From Azadirachta indica (taxonomy: Eukaryota > Streptophyta > Magnoliopsida > Sapindales > Meliaceae), in NCBI GenBank assembly GCA_022749755.1, contig CM040442.1, positions 17,272,457-17,336,456 of the forward strand: a stretch of DNA of 64,000 nucleotides. Reading direction: 5' to 3'. Numbering within the stretch: the first letter of the stretch is position 1; each line of letters begins with the position of its first letter. This document shows positions 24,606 through 35,055 of the stretch, piece after piece. The position numbers and the translations under genes were made by a program. The notes under the pieces were generated by a model. It saw nothing but the letters and a program-made list of their open reading frames with translations. It did no database searches and had not been told where the DNA came from.

Positions 24606-25039
24606 GTATTTGGGTATGCTCTCTATGTTGTTAAGTTACTATTGCTTGCTACTATTTTGCTGTTTTACAACAAAGAAAAATGCAACATTTTAACTTCTAT
24701 TTTGCTGTTTTGTAGCAAAGTAAACAACTTATTTGCTTGTTGTTGTTTCGCTTGTTGTTTGTTGGGCAACAAAGAGATGTGCAACTCATTGTTATTTTAC
24801 TCACTGTTTGTGTTGTATTTCTGAAGTCTAAGGGCCATAATGCGATAAATTTTCATGCAGTAGACTTACTAACTTTCCTTAGTGATCTTTTCTTGAGAAT
24901 TGTATCAACTACAAAGGCAATTGAGTAGATAACTTTGATAGTAACTTGGTAAAACACGTAATAGTATTTTGAGACCTCCTCGGCGCTAGAGGCGAGTTGA
25001 CTTGGGTACGAACCGCTAAAGGTGGGCAAAATTCGATTC
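24606..25039. other. Unidentified sequence at the GLR-D deletion
   Basis: Sequence between the GLR-D stub and the resumed spacer. It has an internal imperfect duplication (TTTTGCTGTTTTAC and TTTTGCTGTTTTGT words about 60 bp apart). Open frames at 24570-24824 and 24737-24928 show no recognisable domain. It may be filler at the deletion junction or part of another insertion. Confidence 0.4.
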
Positions 25040-26240
25040 AATTCAAGTTTTGCAAGAAGAATTTCAAGAAGAAAAAGAATGGGTAATGAAGTTAAATATG
25101 AATGAAAAACTATTATAATACATTAGTTATTTAGTCAAAGTAATGGTACTATTATTCTTTGGCAGATCAATAAACCAGTTTATTTCAATAATGATAAAAC
25201 AATAGTCATTGAAGAAAGCTGGTAAAAGAGAAAAACTGAACTGAACTAAACTAAATTGAACAACATTGACTCAACTTGATAGGTTGGATTTTATAAGCAC
25301 GTTGGATACTGAGTTTTATATATTTTTTTAATTTTCAAGAAATTTTTTATTTATTAAAAATTACTAATTTGATCTCTAGATAATTATTAGAATGAATTAT
25401 TATTTATTATTTATTTTTAAAATTTTTAATTATTTATTTATATTTTCATCAAATTATTCCATTCTACTTAAAATGTGAATATTCGATGCCATATCGGGCT
25501 TGTGCAATATCATGTTTGACCTATTTTACACCTCCAAAACCATCTAAAACAGGTTATGTTATGATATAAGGATATTTTGATATTTCTCTATTTTTTCAAA
25601 ATTTTGTATTATAGTCTCCAATTTTTATTATCATACCTAATTTTTTATGTTATTTTTTTAGATATAATCTATAAATTAAAGATTGCAATGAAAAATATTG
25701 AGAATTATAATTAAAAAAAACTGAGTTGCAATTAAAATATTGGAAAAATTGAAAGATGTATTGAATGTCCTTGCGCGCCTCAAATTTATTCATATAAATT
25801 AGTCTTTTATATAAAATTTATTCATGTAAAAAATAACACATAAAATAAGTTAATTATTGAATGATTATTATTGATAAATTAATATAATATGTGAAAATTA
25901 TTGATTGGTTATGACATTATTGGCATATTTCTATCAAATATTTTGGTAACGAATACATTAATTAAGCAATATAAAACTAAAAATAAAAAAGTGAGTGGGT
26001 TTAATAATATTAACTAAATACTCTGAAATTAATATCTTAATTATAATAAGTCCTGCTAAATAAAATTGCTGAAAAGTAAAAAAATATTACTAGTAACAAG
26101 AGGGAGTTATTTAGATGTTAATCAATGTCTATCAGACATGATATGTAGTATCTCGTAGTTTGAATGGGAATTGTTTTGAAAAGATGGTAAAAAATTTAAA
26201 TTTATATCGTATTTGTAAATACTCCGTTATGTTCCTGAGG
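25040..26240. repeat. Unit D downstream spacer
   Basis: Matches unit A downstream spacer from about 17880 to 18980; shared words include CTCAACTTGATAGGTTGGAT and AAACAGGTTATGTTATGATA. No gene was found. Confidence 0.65.
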
Positions 26241-26744
26241 TTTAAAAATTTATCTGTTAGGTCCATCTGTCAATCAATAAAATTTACTTTCAGAGGGAAA
26301 ATAGTATTTAATACAATAAATTAAAAGACAAATAAAAAATAGTGAGTATACAGTAAAAATAAGATAATGGAACTGGACGGAATATAAAAAATAAATAAAA
26401 AATTTAATTTTAGAAAAAATAAATATTATTTCGTTATAGATATTATATTTAATATTATTTTATTCTAATTTTTTTAATAAGTGCACAACAAATTTATTTT
26501 TTCCTGATATTTGCCCTTGATGAATCTCTTTTTTGATAATCCTTGTAATAATATCAATGAAATCCAAAGCGAGGAAGTTAGTAGTTAATTTCAACAACAA
26601 TGGCAGCAGCACTAACAGTGGTAGCAATGTTAGTATTGAATTGCAGAATAAAAGTATACTCAAATTGCCCAAAATCTCCATACAAACAGTTAAAAAGAAA
26701 AAATGAAACCCACGTTCCAATCCACCTTTGCAATCAAAATGCTA
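26241..26744. other. Spacer, nothing recognised
   Basis: AT-rich stretch with an 86-codon open frame on the - strand (26460-26720) that is mostly hydrophobic low-complexity sequence (leucine-rich) and has no recognised family. I do not call it a gene. Confidence 0.4.
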
Positions 26745-27537
26745 TAAAATGCTATAAAAATAATTAATTTTAAAAAATGAGTTTAATATTTGATAAAATT
26801 CTTTTTGTTAAAAGTAGCTAGCATCTAATCAGGGAGATAGTTCAAATCTTAAGAGGATATTATTTTTAATAAATTAATATTTAAATAAATATTTTTAAAT
26901 TATTAACATTAGCAGTTATTTTTTATTAGTGTTAGGGGTAAAAATAGAATTGCATAGTTTAAATTTTTATTTAAAAAAACACATCTCAACCATATGAAGT
27001 TTCAATTTAGTTCTTGAATTCAAATTTCATATGTAATATAATAACAATTATAATTTGTTTATAATTATTTATTTATAATTATTATTTATAATCTTCAAGT
27101 ACTAAAAAAATTAAATGGGAGGTTTTTCAATGTTTTAAAAATCAAATTATTTTTTTTTTATTATCCAAAATTAAATTAAAAGTTTTACAAAAACCAACAA
27201 TCAAATATTCAATCCACAAAATTTAAGGTATTTTCCGTCTTCGATTTGCGGCAGCGGAACGGTGGACGTGAAAGAGGAGATTTTTAATTAAAAATTTTTA
27301 TTTTTTGTATTGGTGTTCAAGGTGGTTTTTTAAATAAAAATTTAAACTATGCAATTCTTTTTTTACCCTTAACACTAATAAAAAGTAACTGTTAATTTCA
27401 ATAATTTAAAAATATTTATTCAAATATTAATTTATTAAAAATAATATGTAAAAATAATATGCTAGCCACTTTTAATAAAAGAACTTTACCAAATATTAAA
27501 CTCATTTTTTTAAAATTAATTATTTTTATAGCATTTT
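26745..27537. mobile_element. Large foldback (inverted-repeat) element
   Basis: Two long inverted arms of about 240 bp, 26745-26985 and about 27300-27537, surround a unique centre of about 320 bp. The outer ends read AAAATGCTATAAAAATAATT on the left, matched by the reverse complement on the right. The inner arms share GAATTGCATAGTTTAAAT. Transcribed, it would form a long hairpin. A target duplication was not clear, so superfamily is unassigned; arm length suggests a foldback MITE. A related single-arm fragment lies near 61870-62015. Confidence 0.85.
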
Positions 27538-27914
27538 AAAACAACAATTGCTAGATTTCTAGCAAAAAATTTAAACCCACACACTAATAACTACCACGTC
27601 CCTTTCCTCCTCAACATCTAAGTCACTTACAAACTCTTCGACTGCAACCTAACATGATTCGATTATTATACCGAGGAGATGAAAGTGATGAGGATGGATG
27701 GTGGAAGGAGATGCAAGTGATGAGGATGGATCATGAAGGTGAGCATGAGGGTTTAGGCGGTGTGAGGTTGGAGGCAATGATTTATTATGATAGTGGAGGT
27801 CAGGTTTAAAATTAGGGTTTGGAAAATTATATTTAAGATTTTTTTATATTAAAAGATTAAATTTAATTTAAAATATTATTGCATTAAATATAATTTATTA
27901 AAATATTATTGTTT
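27538..27914. other. Spacer, nothing recognised
   Basis: Contains a GATGAGGATGGAT word repeated twice (near 27689 and 27719), but no gene or element termini that I could identify. Confidence 0.35.
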
Positions 27915-28975
27915 GGAGAAGTATATGAGGCCAACATATTATGCGTCAAGCAACTAAGAAGATGATAGCAAAGTTTGGACAACACCTGATCTGTATAGGG
28001 TCTTAAGTTACACCTGAGGCCAAGTATCCCAAGTCAGGCAATATGGCCCACGATACTTCATAGCTAATGGTCGAGTAGAAAATTCCATCCAAGTTGGGTA
28101 AAGAAAATAAAAATCCAACTAGGAACTCTGGAAACCAACAGCCACCTATAATTCCACCTTCCATTATAGGTGGTTATAACAGGAAATGGGTTGTAGAGTA
28201 GTTACCCAAGAATCTATAAAATCCCAATAGTTCATAGAAAAATGTATGCACATCTAATTACGGTAAAACTTTGCCAAATTTTCAACTCTATTAAATCTTC
28301 TTTCCCTAAATATCAAGCATCGGAGATCACACGCTGGAAGACTAACTATCCTTTAAGTATTGTTGTATTATGGGTGGTTAAGGGTGGGTACGATCCGGAT
28401 TGGTTCAGAATTTTGAAAAATTGGACTGGAGCCAAAAATTTTGGTTCTTAAAATTTTGAGACCGGACTGAACCGAGTAGAAAAAAAAATCAGATCATATC
28501 AGATCGGTTATATGCTAGACCAAATTAAAACCGGATTGATTGGTTTGATTTTTGAGTCGGTTCGATTTTTTAATAAATTTATTATTTTTTAAAAAAAATT
28601 TTTAGTGTGCGAAATGATGTTGTTTTATAAAAATAAAGTAAAATGACGTCGTTTAGATTGAAAAATATTAAAGAAATAATAAATTTAATTTGGTTTAAAT
28701 TTTTGGATCAAAACTGAAATCGAACCAGAAATGTCGGCTTTTTAATTTAAGAACTGAAACCGGAATGAATTATATAAAATACCGGATCAAACCTGTCAAA
28801 AATACCGGACTGATTTCATTCTGATTTTTTTTTTACCCATCCCTACAAGTGATAGAGAATTTAAAGAGAGAGATTTGAAGATTTAAGAGTTGTTGTTTGA
28901 GGTTGAAAAAGACAATTTTTTCACCATCAATAGCTATTGCATTAAATGTAATAAATGCAATTTAAATAAATATTT
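27915..28975 (+). mobile_element. LTR-like fragment interrupted by a MITE
   Basis: The more GC-balanced sequence at 27915-28378, with a TATA-like CTATAAAATCCC near 28212 and leader-like sequence after it, looks like part of a gypsy-type LTR. It appears to continue at 28846 after the MITE. No primer binding site or coding region adjoins it. Assignment rests on composition and the promoter-like core only. Confidence 0.4.
28379..28845. mobile_element. hAT-type MITE
   Basis: Bounded by imperfect inverted termini TAAGGGTGGGTA and TACCCATCCCTA. The interior has GGACTGGAGCC and CCGGACTGA-type words typical of this small element class, also seen at 36300-36734 and 37569-38086. The 8 bp flanks differ only by transitions at four positions, so the target duplication is not convincing. 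Confidence 0.65.
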
Positions 28976-28979
28976 TAAC

Positions 28980-29170
28980 ATTTAAAAAATGGGACCTATA
29001 CATTTTTTGTTAAAACATTAAACAAAATTCTTTAAAAATTTAAATTGTGTTGAGTTCTGTCAAGTGATTAAAAGGTTTAATATATGTATATCTTATGTTA
29101 GATTCGTATTAGACTTGATTATGAGCTCAATAATGTTCATATTGTGTAGTACAAGGCTTTGATTTTTTTT
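28980..29170. repeat. Array spacer block, partial copy 3
   Basis: Short piece of the spacer block seen at 4960-5130 and 19240-19410, with TTAAAAATTTAAATTGTGTTG-type words, followed by unrelated sequence. It marks the spacer side of unit B. Confidence 0.65.
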
Positions 29171-29893
29171 TTTTTAAATTTTGAATTCTAGAGTGGATTC
29201 AGACTCGTAACCACCTAGTTAAGCAATAGTTTGACTAGAAGTAGGAGATGTAAACCAGTTGCTAAGTGAGCTAGAGGAAAACTGCAAACTACACGTAGAA
29301 AAAGGACAATAAAATGAAGAGGTTAGAAATAAAGCCGAGCTTTGCAAAAAGAACTTGAGGAGCTCAAGGGAATGCTTAGGATATAACCTAAAAAGGGCGT
29401 GAACATGTAAAGTGCCAATGCGAGCCCCACCGGAGGAAAGTAGTATGCCTGAATCTAGCACGACGTTGAAGAAGATGATTATCAATAAAGGCCTATATTT
29501 TGAGGCAAATCGGGGAAAATGATTTGCCAGAGGTTGAACCTTCACATAGGATGAAGTATATTGCATCTCAAAAGGGAAAAGTAAAGGCCATAAAACAATC
29601 GGCGAGGGAAAACCACGAAATTCCAATCCTAATGCACCGATTATAATTTGAGACGACCTAGTGTAGAGACCATCGCGTGTACAATTGGATCGGGGAAATA
29701 ATTCAAAGTGTAATGTTGAGCAGAGTGTGTACTCATATGATATGTGTTCATACTTGAATCAGAAATGACAGATAAGAAAAAAGCTTTGGTACGCATGGAA
29801 GTCCTTGTGGCGAAACAGGATAGAAGGCTAGAAGAAATGCAAGGAGAAAATTCTGCTACTCAAATGGTGAGTAAACAACAGATGCAAGAATGC
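29171..29893. other. Unidentified retroelement-like debris
   Basis: Balanced composition unlike the AT-rich spacer, with a 135-codon - strand open frame (29219-29626) and a + strand frame at 29744-29944 whose first part (DKKKALVRMEVLVAKQDRRL) looks like a charged coiled coil of retroelement gag type. I could not assign a family to either strand. The right edge abuts the unit B upstream block at 29894. Confidence 0.35.
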
Positions 29894-30620
29894 CCCAAGA
29901 TATTTCATAAAAAATATTTTTTTAAAAAATTTAAAAAACTCTAAAAATAACTTTTTTTAAAAATTTTTATCCTCTTTTTAAGAAAATTTCGTTATGGAAT
30001 TAATAACAATTTCATCCCTAAACATTGTCAAAACAATTATAAATTATTATAATTTTAACAAATTAAACCCTGTCTATTTTTTTTCCCTTGATTAAATTGG
30101 TCGTTGCGAGCTGTCAGGGACAAAAATGTTAACATTGAACACATCGTTATAAAATTGAACACAAAAGTTGAGGGATAAAAATGGTTTTTCTCCAAAGTCT
30201 ATTTCATCTTTTAAATTCTTGTCTTGTGAAAAGCATCTTCGTTTGTTTGCATTGACTATTCCCCGGCAACAGCTTTCATGTAATTAAAGAAATTACAATG
30301 AAATTCCACAGAGCATTCTTGGTATAAACAGTTTCAAAAACAAGATGGTCCCACTCCCACTTGTGAATCGATAGTTATGTTGGACTGATCAGGAAAATCC
30401 CAACCTCTTGGGCTATGATTGACTTGGTGTTCATATTAATATATCTATATATTCAAACTTCTTCTATTTTCATTAGTCAAACAATCGAGAATATAGACTA
30501 TCTAGTTTTGATTTTTCTTCTTTAATTTCTAAATTGAATGCGGAAAGTTGGGTCCTGGAACTGTCTTTAGTGGTCTTTAATATACAAGTTCCTAATAATA
30601 ATATGAAGAACTTCATTGAG
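29894..30620 (+). promoter_or_regulatory. Upstream region of GLR-B
   Basis: Shared with units A, D, C and partly E, ending at the GLR-B start. It has two TTGACT W-box cores, at 30252-30257 and 30419-30424, and a TATA-like TATATATT at 30446-30453 about 170 bp before the start codon. A short uORF follows at 30538. B is the only copy here that keeps both W-boxes. Action by WRKY regulators, common for clade II GLR genes responding to stress, is inference. The left edge at 29894 is a junction with unrelated retroelement-like DNA, so distal promoter sequence present in A is missing. Confidence 0.6.
30538..30570 (+). promoter_or_regulatory. Short uORF upstream of GLR-B
   Basis: ATG CGG, then eight more codons and TAG (MRKVGSWNCL), in a different frame from the main start and about 50 bp upstream of it. 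The equivalent in A differs by S to P, and in C by R to S and C to F. It is a candidate translation-lowering element, shown here only by retention in three copies. Confidence 0.5.
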
Positions 30621-33600
30621 ATGATGGAAGTGAAGAGGAAGGAGCAAGCCTTTTTTGCATCTTTGATTCTGTTTATGCTTGCCTGTTCCTCGTGTTCAGA
30701 ATTTGGAAAAGAAGTTAAGAATAATGGTACTTCAAGTGCAGAAGATTTAGTACACGTCGGAGTCATCCTTGATATGCGATCATGGTCGGGGAGGATCAGC
30801 AATAGCTGCATTTCCATGGCGATTTCTGAATTTTATGCTTTAAATACTCACTACAAAACAAGGGTAATTCTCCACTCAAGAGATTCTGAAGGACATCCCC
30901 TTCGTGCTTTGTCTGCAGGTCAGATATTCATATTGTACAAATTTATAAAGCAATGGGTCTGATCCTATTTTAGGCTTCTAGCTCGTATAAATGTAAATTC
31001 GTGGTTCTGAAGCTTTTGTTCATATAAAGGTGTATTTAGACCAAAGCATCACTACAAAATTATAGCTGTGACCATGCATAATTTTCCTGTAGTCATCAAC
31101 CATACGTAGAGCATTGCTTAAGTTATTTTGTTTCAATCAAGTCAAATTTACTCATGTATTGATACCTATGATCATGCATTAAATTTATGTATTCATGAGA
31201 TTGAAGAACCGTCTATTTTCAAGTGCAGCCTTGAATCTCATGCAAAAAGTAGAATTGATAGCAATCATAAGCACAGAATTATCAACTGAGGGGCAAATTT
31301 TGGCAGAATTAGGATCCAGAGCTAAAATTCCTATCATTTCTCTCTTTTCAAATATCCCATCTTTCCACCACTCATATTCTATTCAAATCGATAGAGATAA
31401 AACTTCTCAAGCCCAAGGCATTGCTGATATCATCATAGCCTTTAGATGGAAAGAAGTTATGCTCATCTATGAGGACAATACGTTGGGGAGAGAGATCTTT
31501 CCTTATATGTTTGATTGCTTTCAAAAGAGTGATATTCATATTTCTCAGATGATTGCCATTCCAACCTCGTCTACTGATGATGAAATCGTGGAAAAGTTGT
31601 CTCTGCTCATGGCTTTACGAACAACGGTATTTATTGTGCATGTGTCGCATTCTCTTGCTTCTCGCTTGTTCTTAAATGCGAAGAAGTTAGGTATAATGAC
31701 TAAAGGGTATGCTTGGATCGTAACTGAGACAACTATGAATTTCTTGCATTCAATGGATTCATTAGTTGTTGAGTCCATGGAAGGGGTTTTGGGTATGAGG
31801 CATTATATCCCGGCATCAAGGGAGCTCCACAATTTCATTCTAAGGTGGAGAATGAAGACGTTTAATAATGATCCGAACGCTGAGGTATTGGAATTAGATA
31901 TTCATGGAATTCTCGCATATGATACAGCTTGGGCTCTAGCAAAAGCAGCAGAAAAGCTGAAAACTGAGGTTTCTAAAAGTGAAGATAGCAACATAAAACT
32001 CCACTTGTTGGATTTAGCCATTATCCAGTCTCCTAAAAAAGGTTTGATATTTTATAAGGAGATACGAAATTGTAGGTTAAAGGGTTTAAGCGGTGATTTT
32101 CAAATAACAAACGGGAAACTTATTTCAAGGGCATTTGAAATCGTAAATGTGATCGGAATAGGCAAAGGTGGCTTAAGAAGAGTAGGATTCTGGAGTCCAG
32201 AAACTGGGATTACAAAAGAAATGAATTCACTTGTTAAAATGGATTCCTCTCTGCCAAATGAAGCCATTACATGGCCAGGAGGATGTGCAGCCATACCAGG
32301 AAGTAGTGGTAAGAAGTTAAGGATTGGTGTTCCTGTGAAAAGTGGATTTAGAGAATTAGTGAATGTGGTTTATGATCCTTATGCCAATGCTACTACTGTA
32401 GATGGTTTCTGTATAGACGTATTCAAGGCTGCCCTTGATTCCTTAACTTATGAAGTGCCTTACGAGTTTATTCCCTTTGAGCTTGCTAATAGATCTTATA
32501 ATGATCTTGTCTATCAGGTTTACCTCCAGGTATGTTTAAATCAATGAGTATTTTTATCTGAAAACTCAAATAAAAATAGTATAGTTTTTAACTTAGAATA
32601 TTTTTTCATTTTCTTTTTAAGTGTGTTTATTACCGGCAATGCTTTTAGTTAATAATATGTTCTGATAAAAATATGACAATTTGTGAACTAGAAATTTGAT
32701 GCTGTTGTGGGAGATACGACAATCACTGCCAACAGATCTTTGTATGTTGATTTCACATTGCCATACAACGACATGGGCTTTGGAATAATAGTGCCAACTG
32801 AGCAGAACAATAATATGTGGATTTTCCTGAAGCCTTTTAAAGCAAATCTTTGGCTAACCACTGCTATTTTTTTTGTCTTGACCGGCTTTATAATATGGAT
32901 TATCGAACATCCTATTAATAATGAATTTCAAGGTTCACGAGCACAGCAAATTGGGACGATATTTTGGTATTCCTTCTCGACTCTTGTGTTCGCTCACAGT
33001 AAGTACCCAATTATACATATTCCTGAACTCCTTTCAGCAGTTAGGAATTTGACTTGGTTGGACTAATTACACTCGCGCATTCACGATATGTCTTGCTAAG
33101 CTTTTGTGATTATGATTTGGCATATTCCTCAGGGGAAAAGTTGTTGAGCAACCTGTCGAGGTTTATAATAATAGTATGGGTGTTTGTGGTGCTTATCTTG
33201 AGCTCAAGCTACACAGCAACTTTATCTGCTATGTTGACAGTTCAACAGATTCAGTTGGCCAGCTTGAAGAATAACTACATAGGGTATCAATTTGGGTCAT
33301 TTACGGAAGGAGCTATCGGCAGCAACTTAAATTTTCGTTATTGCAGGTTGAAGAAATACAATTCTGTTGAAGAATATGCCGATGCTTTATCGAAGGGGAG
33401 TAAGAATGGTGGTGTTTATGCTATTATTGATGAAATACCATACATCAAAATATTCCTTACTAAATATTCTGCCCATTATGCCATGATTGGACCCATTTAT
33501 CCCGGCTCAAGTGGTTTTGGATTTGTTAGTACTTCATTCCTTACTGGCTGATTAATTTTAAGTTTTGTGAATGAAATAATATGCTACATATATATAAGTG

Positions 33601-33962
33601 ATAAATAAATTGCAATGCAGGTTTTTCAGAGAGGTTCACCATTGGTCCATGACATATCAAGGGCTATTGCAAGGCTGAGAGAAGAAGGGACACTGAAAAA
33701 GATAGAGGATAAATGGTTTAACGGTGGACATGATCAGTCGAGTTTTATGTACGACGATTCTGCAAGTAATCCCTCCAGTTTGAGCCTCAAAAACTTCGGT
33801 GGTTTGTTTCTTATCACTGGGTTCTCTTCAACTTTAGCTCTTGTCTTATTCTTCATTCTCAAAGTTTATAGTAATAAGCTGGTGCTGGATGCTGCGAGAG
33901 GACTGGCGTTTTTAAAGGATTATTTGGTTGAAATTGTTGGTAGGATAAAGAACGCAGTGTAG
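30621..33962 (+). CDS. GLR: GLR-B: glutamate receptor-like cation channel (intact, 5 exons)
   Basis: Plant ionotropic glutamate receptor-like channel, a ligand-gated cation channel of the plasma membrane. Exons: 30621-30918, 31229-32529, 32692-32998, 33133-33524, 33621-33962. All introns are GT-AG and the phases join without a stop, giving 879 residues. In order: signal peptide (about 1-25, core [16 protein letters not shown]), amino-terminal domain (about 44-430), ligand-binding S1 from residue 463 ([11 protein letters not shown]) with the family arginine in TITANRS (548), M1 584-604, pore helix and loop 624-635 ([12 protein letters not shown]), M3 646-670 ending [10 protein letters not shown]2 including DEIPYIKIF, and M4 825-849 with a short cytosolic tail. 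Family members are usually 850-950 residues. ATG 30621 is used, although ATG 30624 aligns with the starts of A and D. An in-frame ATG at 30603 would add six residues. Clade II is inference. It is the only intact copy in the window. Confidence 0.92.
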
Positions 33963-33971
33963 TATACATAC

Positions 33972-34002
<31 letters not shown>

Positions 34003-34242
34003 ATTAATTTATGTATTCTTACAAGTACTTTAGAAAGCTTTCAAGGGGAACAAATCATTGAGTATGAGAGAGCTTGTCCATGGAAAGTGATTTTATTTAA
34101 ATCAGATCACATGATGGATTATGTATTTGTATACAACTGCATGCATGCTACATTTTTCAACTTATAAAAAAGGCCTTCCAACTACAATAATATAATATTG
34201 AGTGAAAAGAACTTTTTACTTCAAAATACAATAATATAATAA
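33963..34242. repeat. GLR-B 3' flank shared with unit A
   Basis: Matches 16516-16800 downstream of GLR-A, starting with an AT microsatellite (about 33972-34002), then TTCTTACAAGTACTTTAGAA. It probably includes the 3' untranslated region. The match is interrupted at 34243 by a foldback element and resumes at 34778. Confidence 0.65.
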
Positions 34243-34777
34243 GCGATAATGGCATATCCTTGATGTTTGCTCTAATAAATAAATACTTTTTAATGTTTGA
34301 AAAAAAATAGATATTTTTTACATTTGAATAAATAGGCAGATACTTCCCTGACTTTTATTTCGTTGGTTGACTATATTAATTTATTATCATTTATATCCTT
34401 AATCTTTGATATAATTATAATATCATATATATTTTATTTAATTATAACACTTTAGTCTCTATTTTAATATTTTTCATAATATACTTTTTTAAACTATAAC
34501 AATTTACTTTCTATTTAATATTTAAATTGTTATAGTTAAAAAGTATATTATGAAAAATATTAAAATAGAGACTAATATATTATAATTAAATAAGATATAT
34601 TATATTATAATTATATAAAAGATTAGGGACACGATAATAAATTAAATAGTTAACTAACGGAAATAGAAATCAAGGGAAAATCTGTCTATTTATCCAAGGG
34701 GTATTTATTTTTTTTCAAACATCAGGAGAATATTTACTTATTAGGGCAAATCTTAGGGGAGTATATGTCATTATCCC
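34243..34777. mobile_element. Mutator-type foldback MITE downstream of GLR-B
   Basis: A 535 bp insertion that is almost entirely inverted repeat. Termini are GCGATAATGGCATAT on the left and the reverse complement of GGGATAATGACATAT on the right, and the arms run inward to meet near 34500-34520 (CTATTTAATATTTAAATTG). It is flanked by a perfect 9 bp target duplication, ATATAATAA, at 34234-34242 and 34778-34786. Unit A has the empty site with one ATATAATAA near 16792. Length of duplication and G-start termini fit Mutator-like elements. Transcription through it would give a hairpin of about 250 bp. Confidence 0.92.
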
Positions 34778-35055
34778 ATATAATAACATAACAGATGATA
34801 ATATAATAATAAGTTCGAAGATTAAGATTTCTTGCACTTTGCATATCAATTAAATCCTTATATATGACTTTGAATTGTCTTTGAATTACTTATTAAGCTA
34901 AAAAATAAAAGGTTTGGTTTAATATCTTTATTAGTCCAAATAGTTTCAAAAATATTTTTAAAAGTTTTAATTAATTGAAAAATAACAATTATATCTCTAT
35001 ATAATAATAGTTATTTAAAAAATAACAAATAAATTTCTAAAATTTGAGAAAATAC
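34778..35055. repeat. GLR-B 3' flank, resumed
   Basis: Continues the match to unit A (16790-17080), with shared words such as GATTAAGATTTCTTGC. Similarity to A stops near 35055, where unrelated AT-rich and Athila-like sequence begins. Confidence 0.65.

Noticed and set aside
26460..26720. Leucine-rich - strand frame as a membrane protein
   Set aside because: Low-complexity hydrophobic run in AT-rich spacer with no start context or homologous copy in other units.
29219..29626. 135-codon - strand frame as a host gene
   Set aside because: I could not match it to any family, and the surrounding DNA looks like retroelement debris; kept only as unidentified sequence.
30534..30620. N-terminal extension of GLR-B by 29 residues
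   Set aside because: The upstream start of this frame is TTG, not ATG; copies A and D support the start at 30621/30624.
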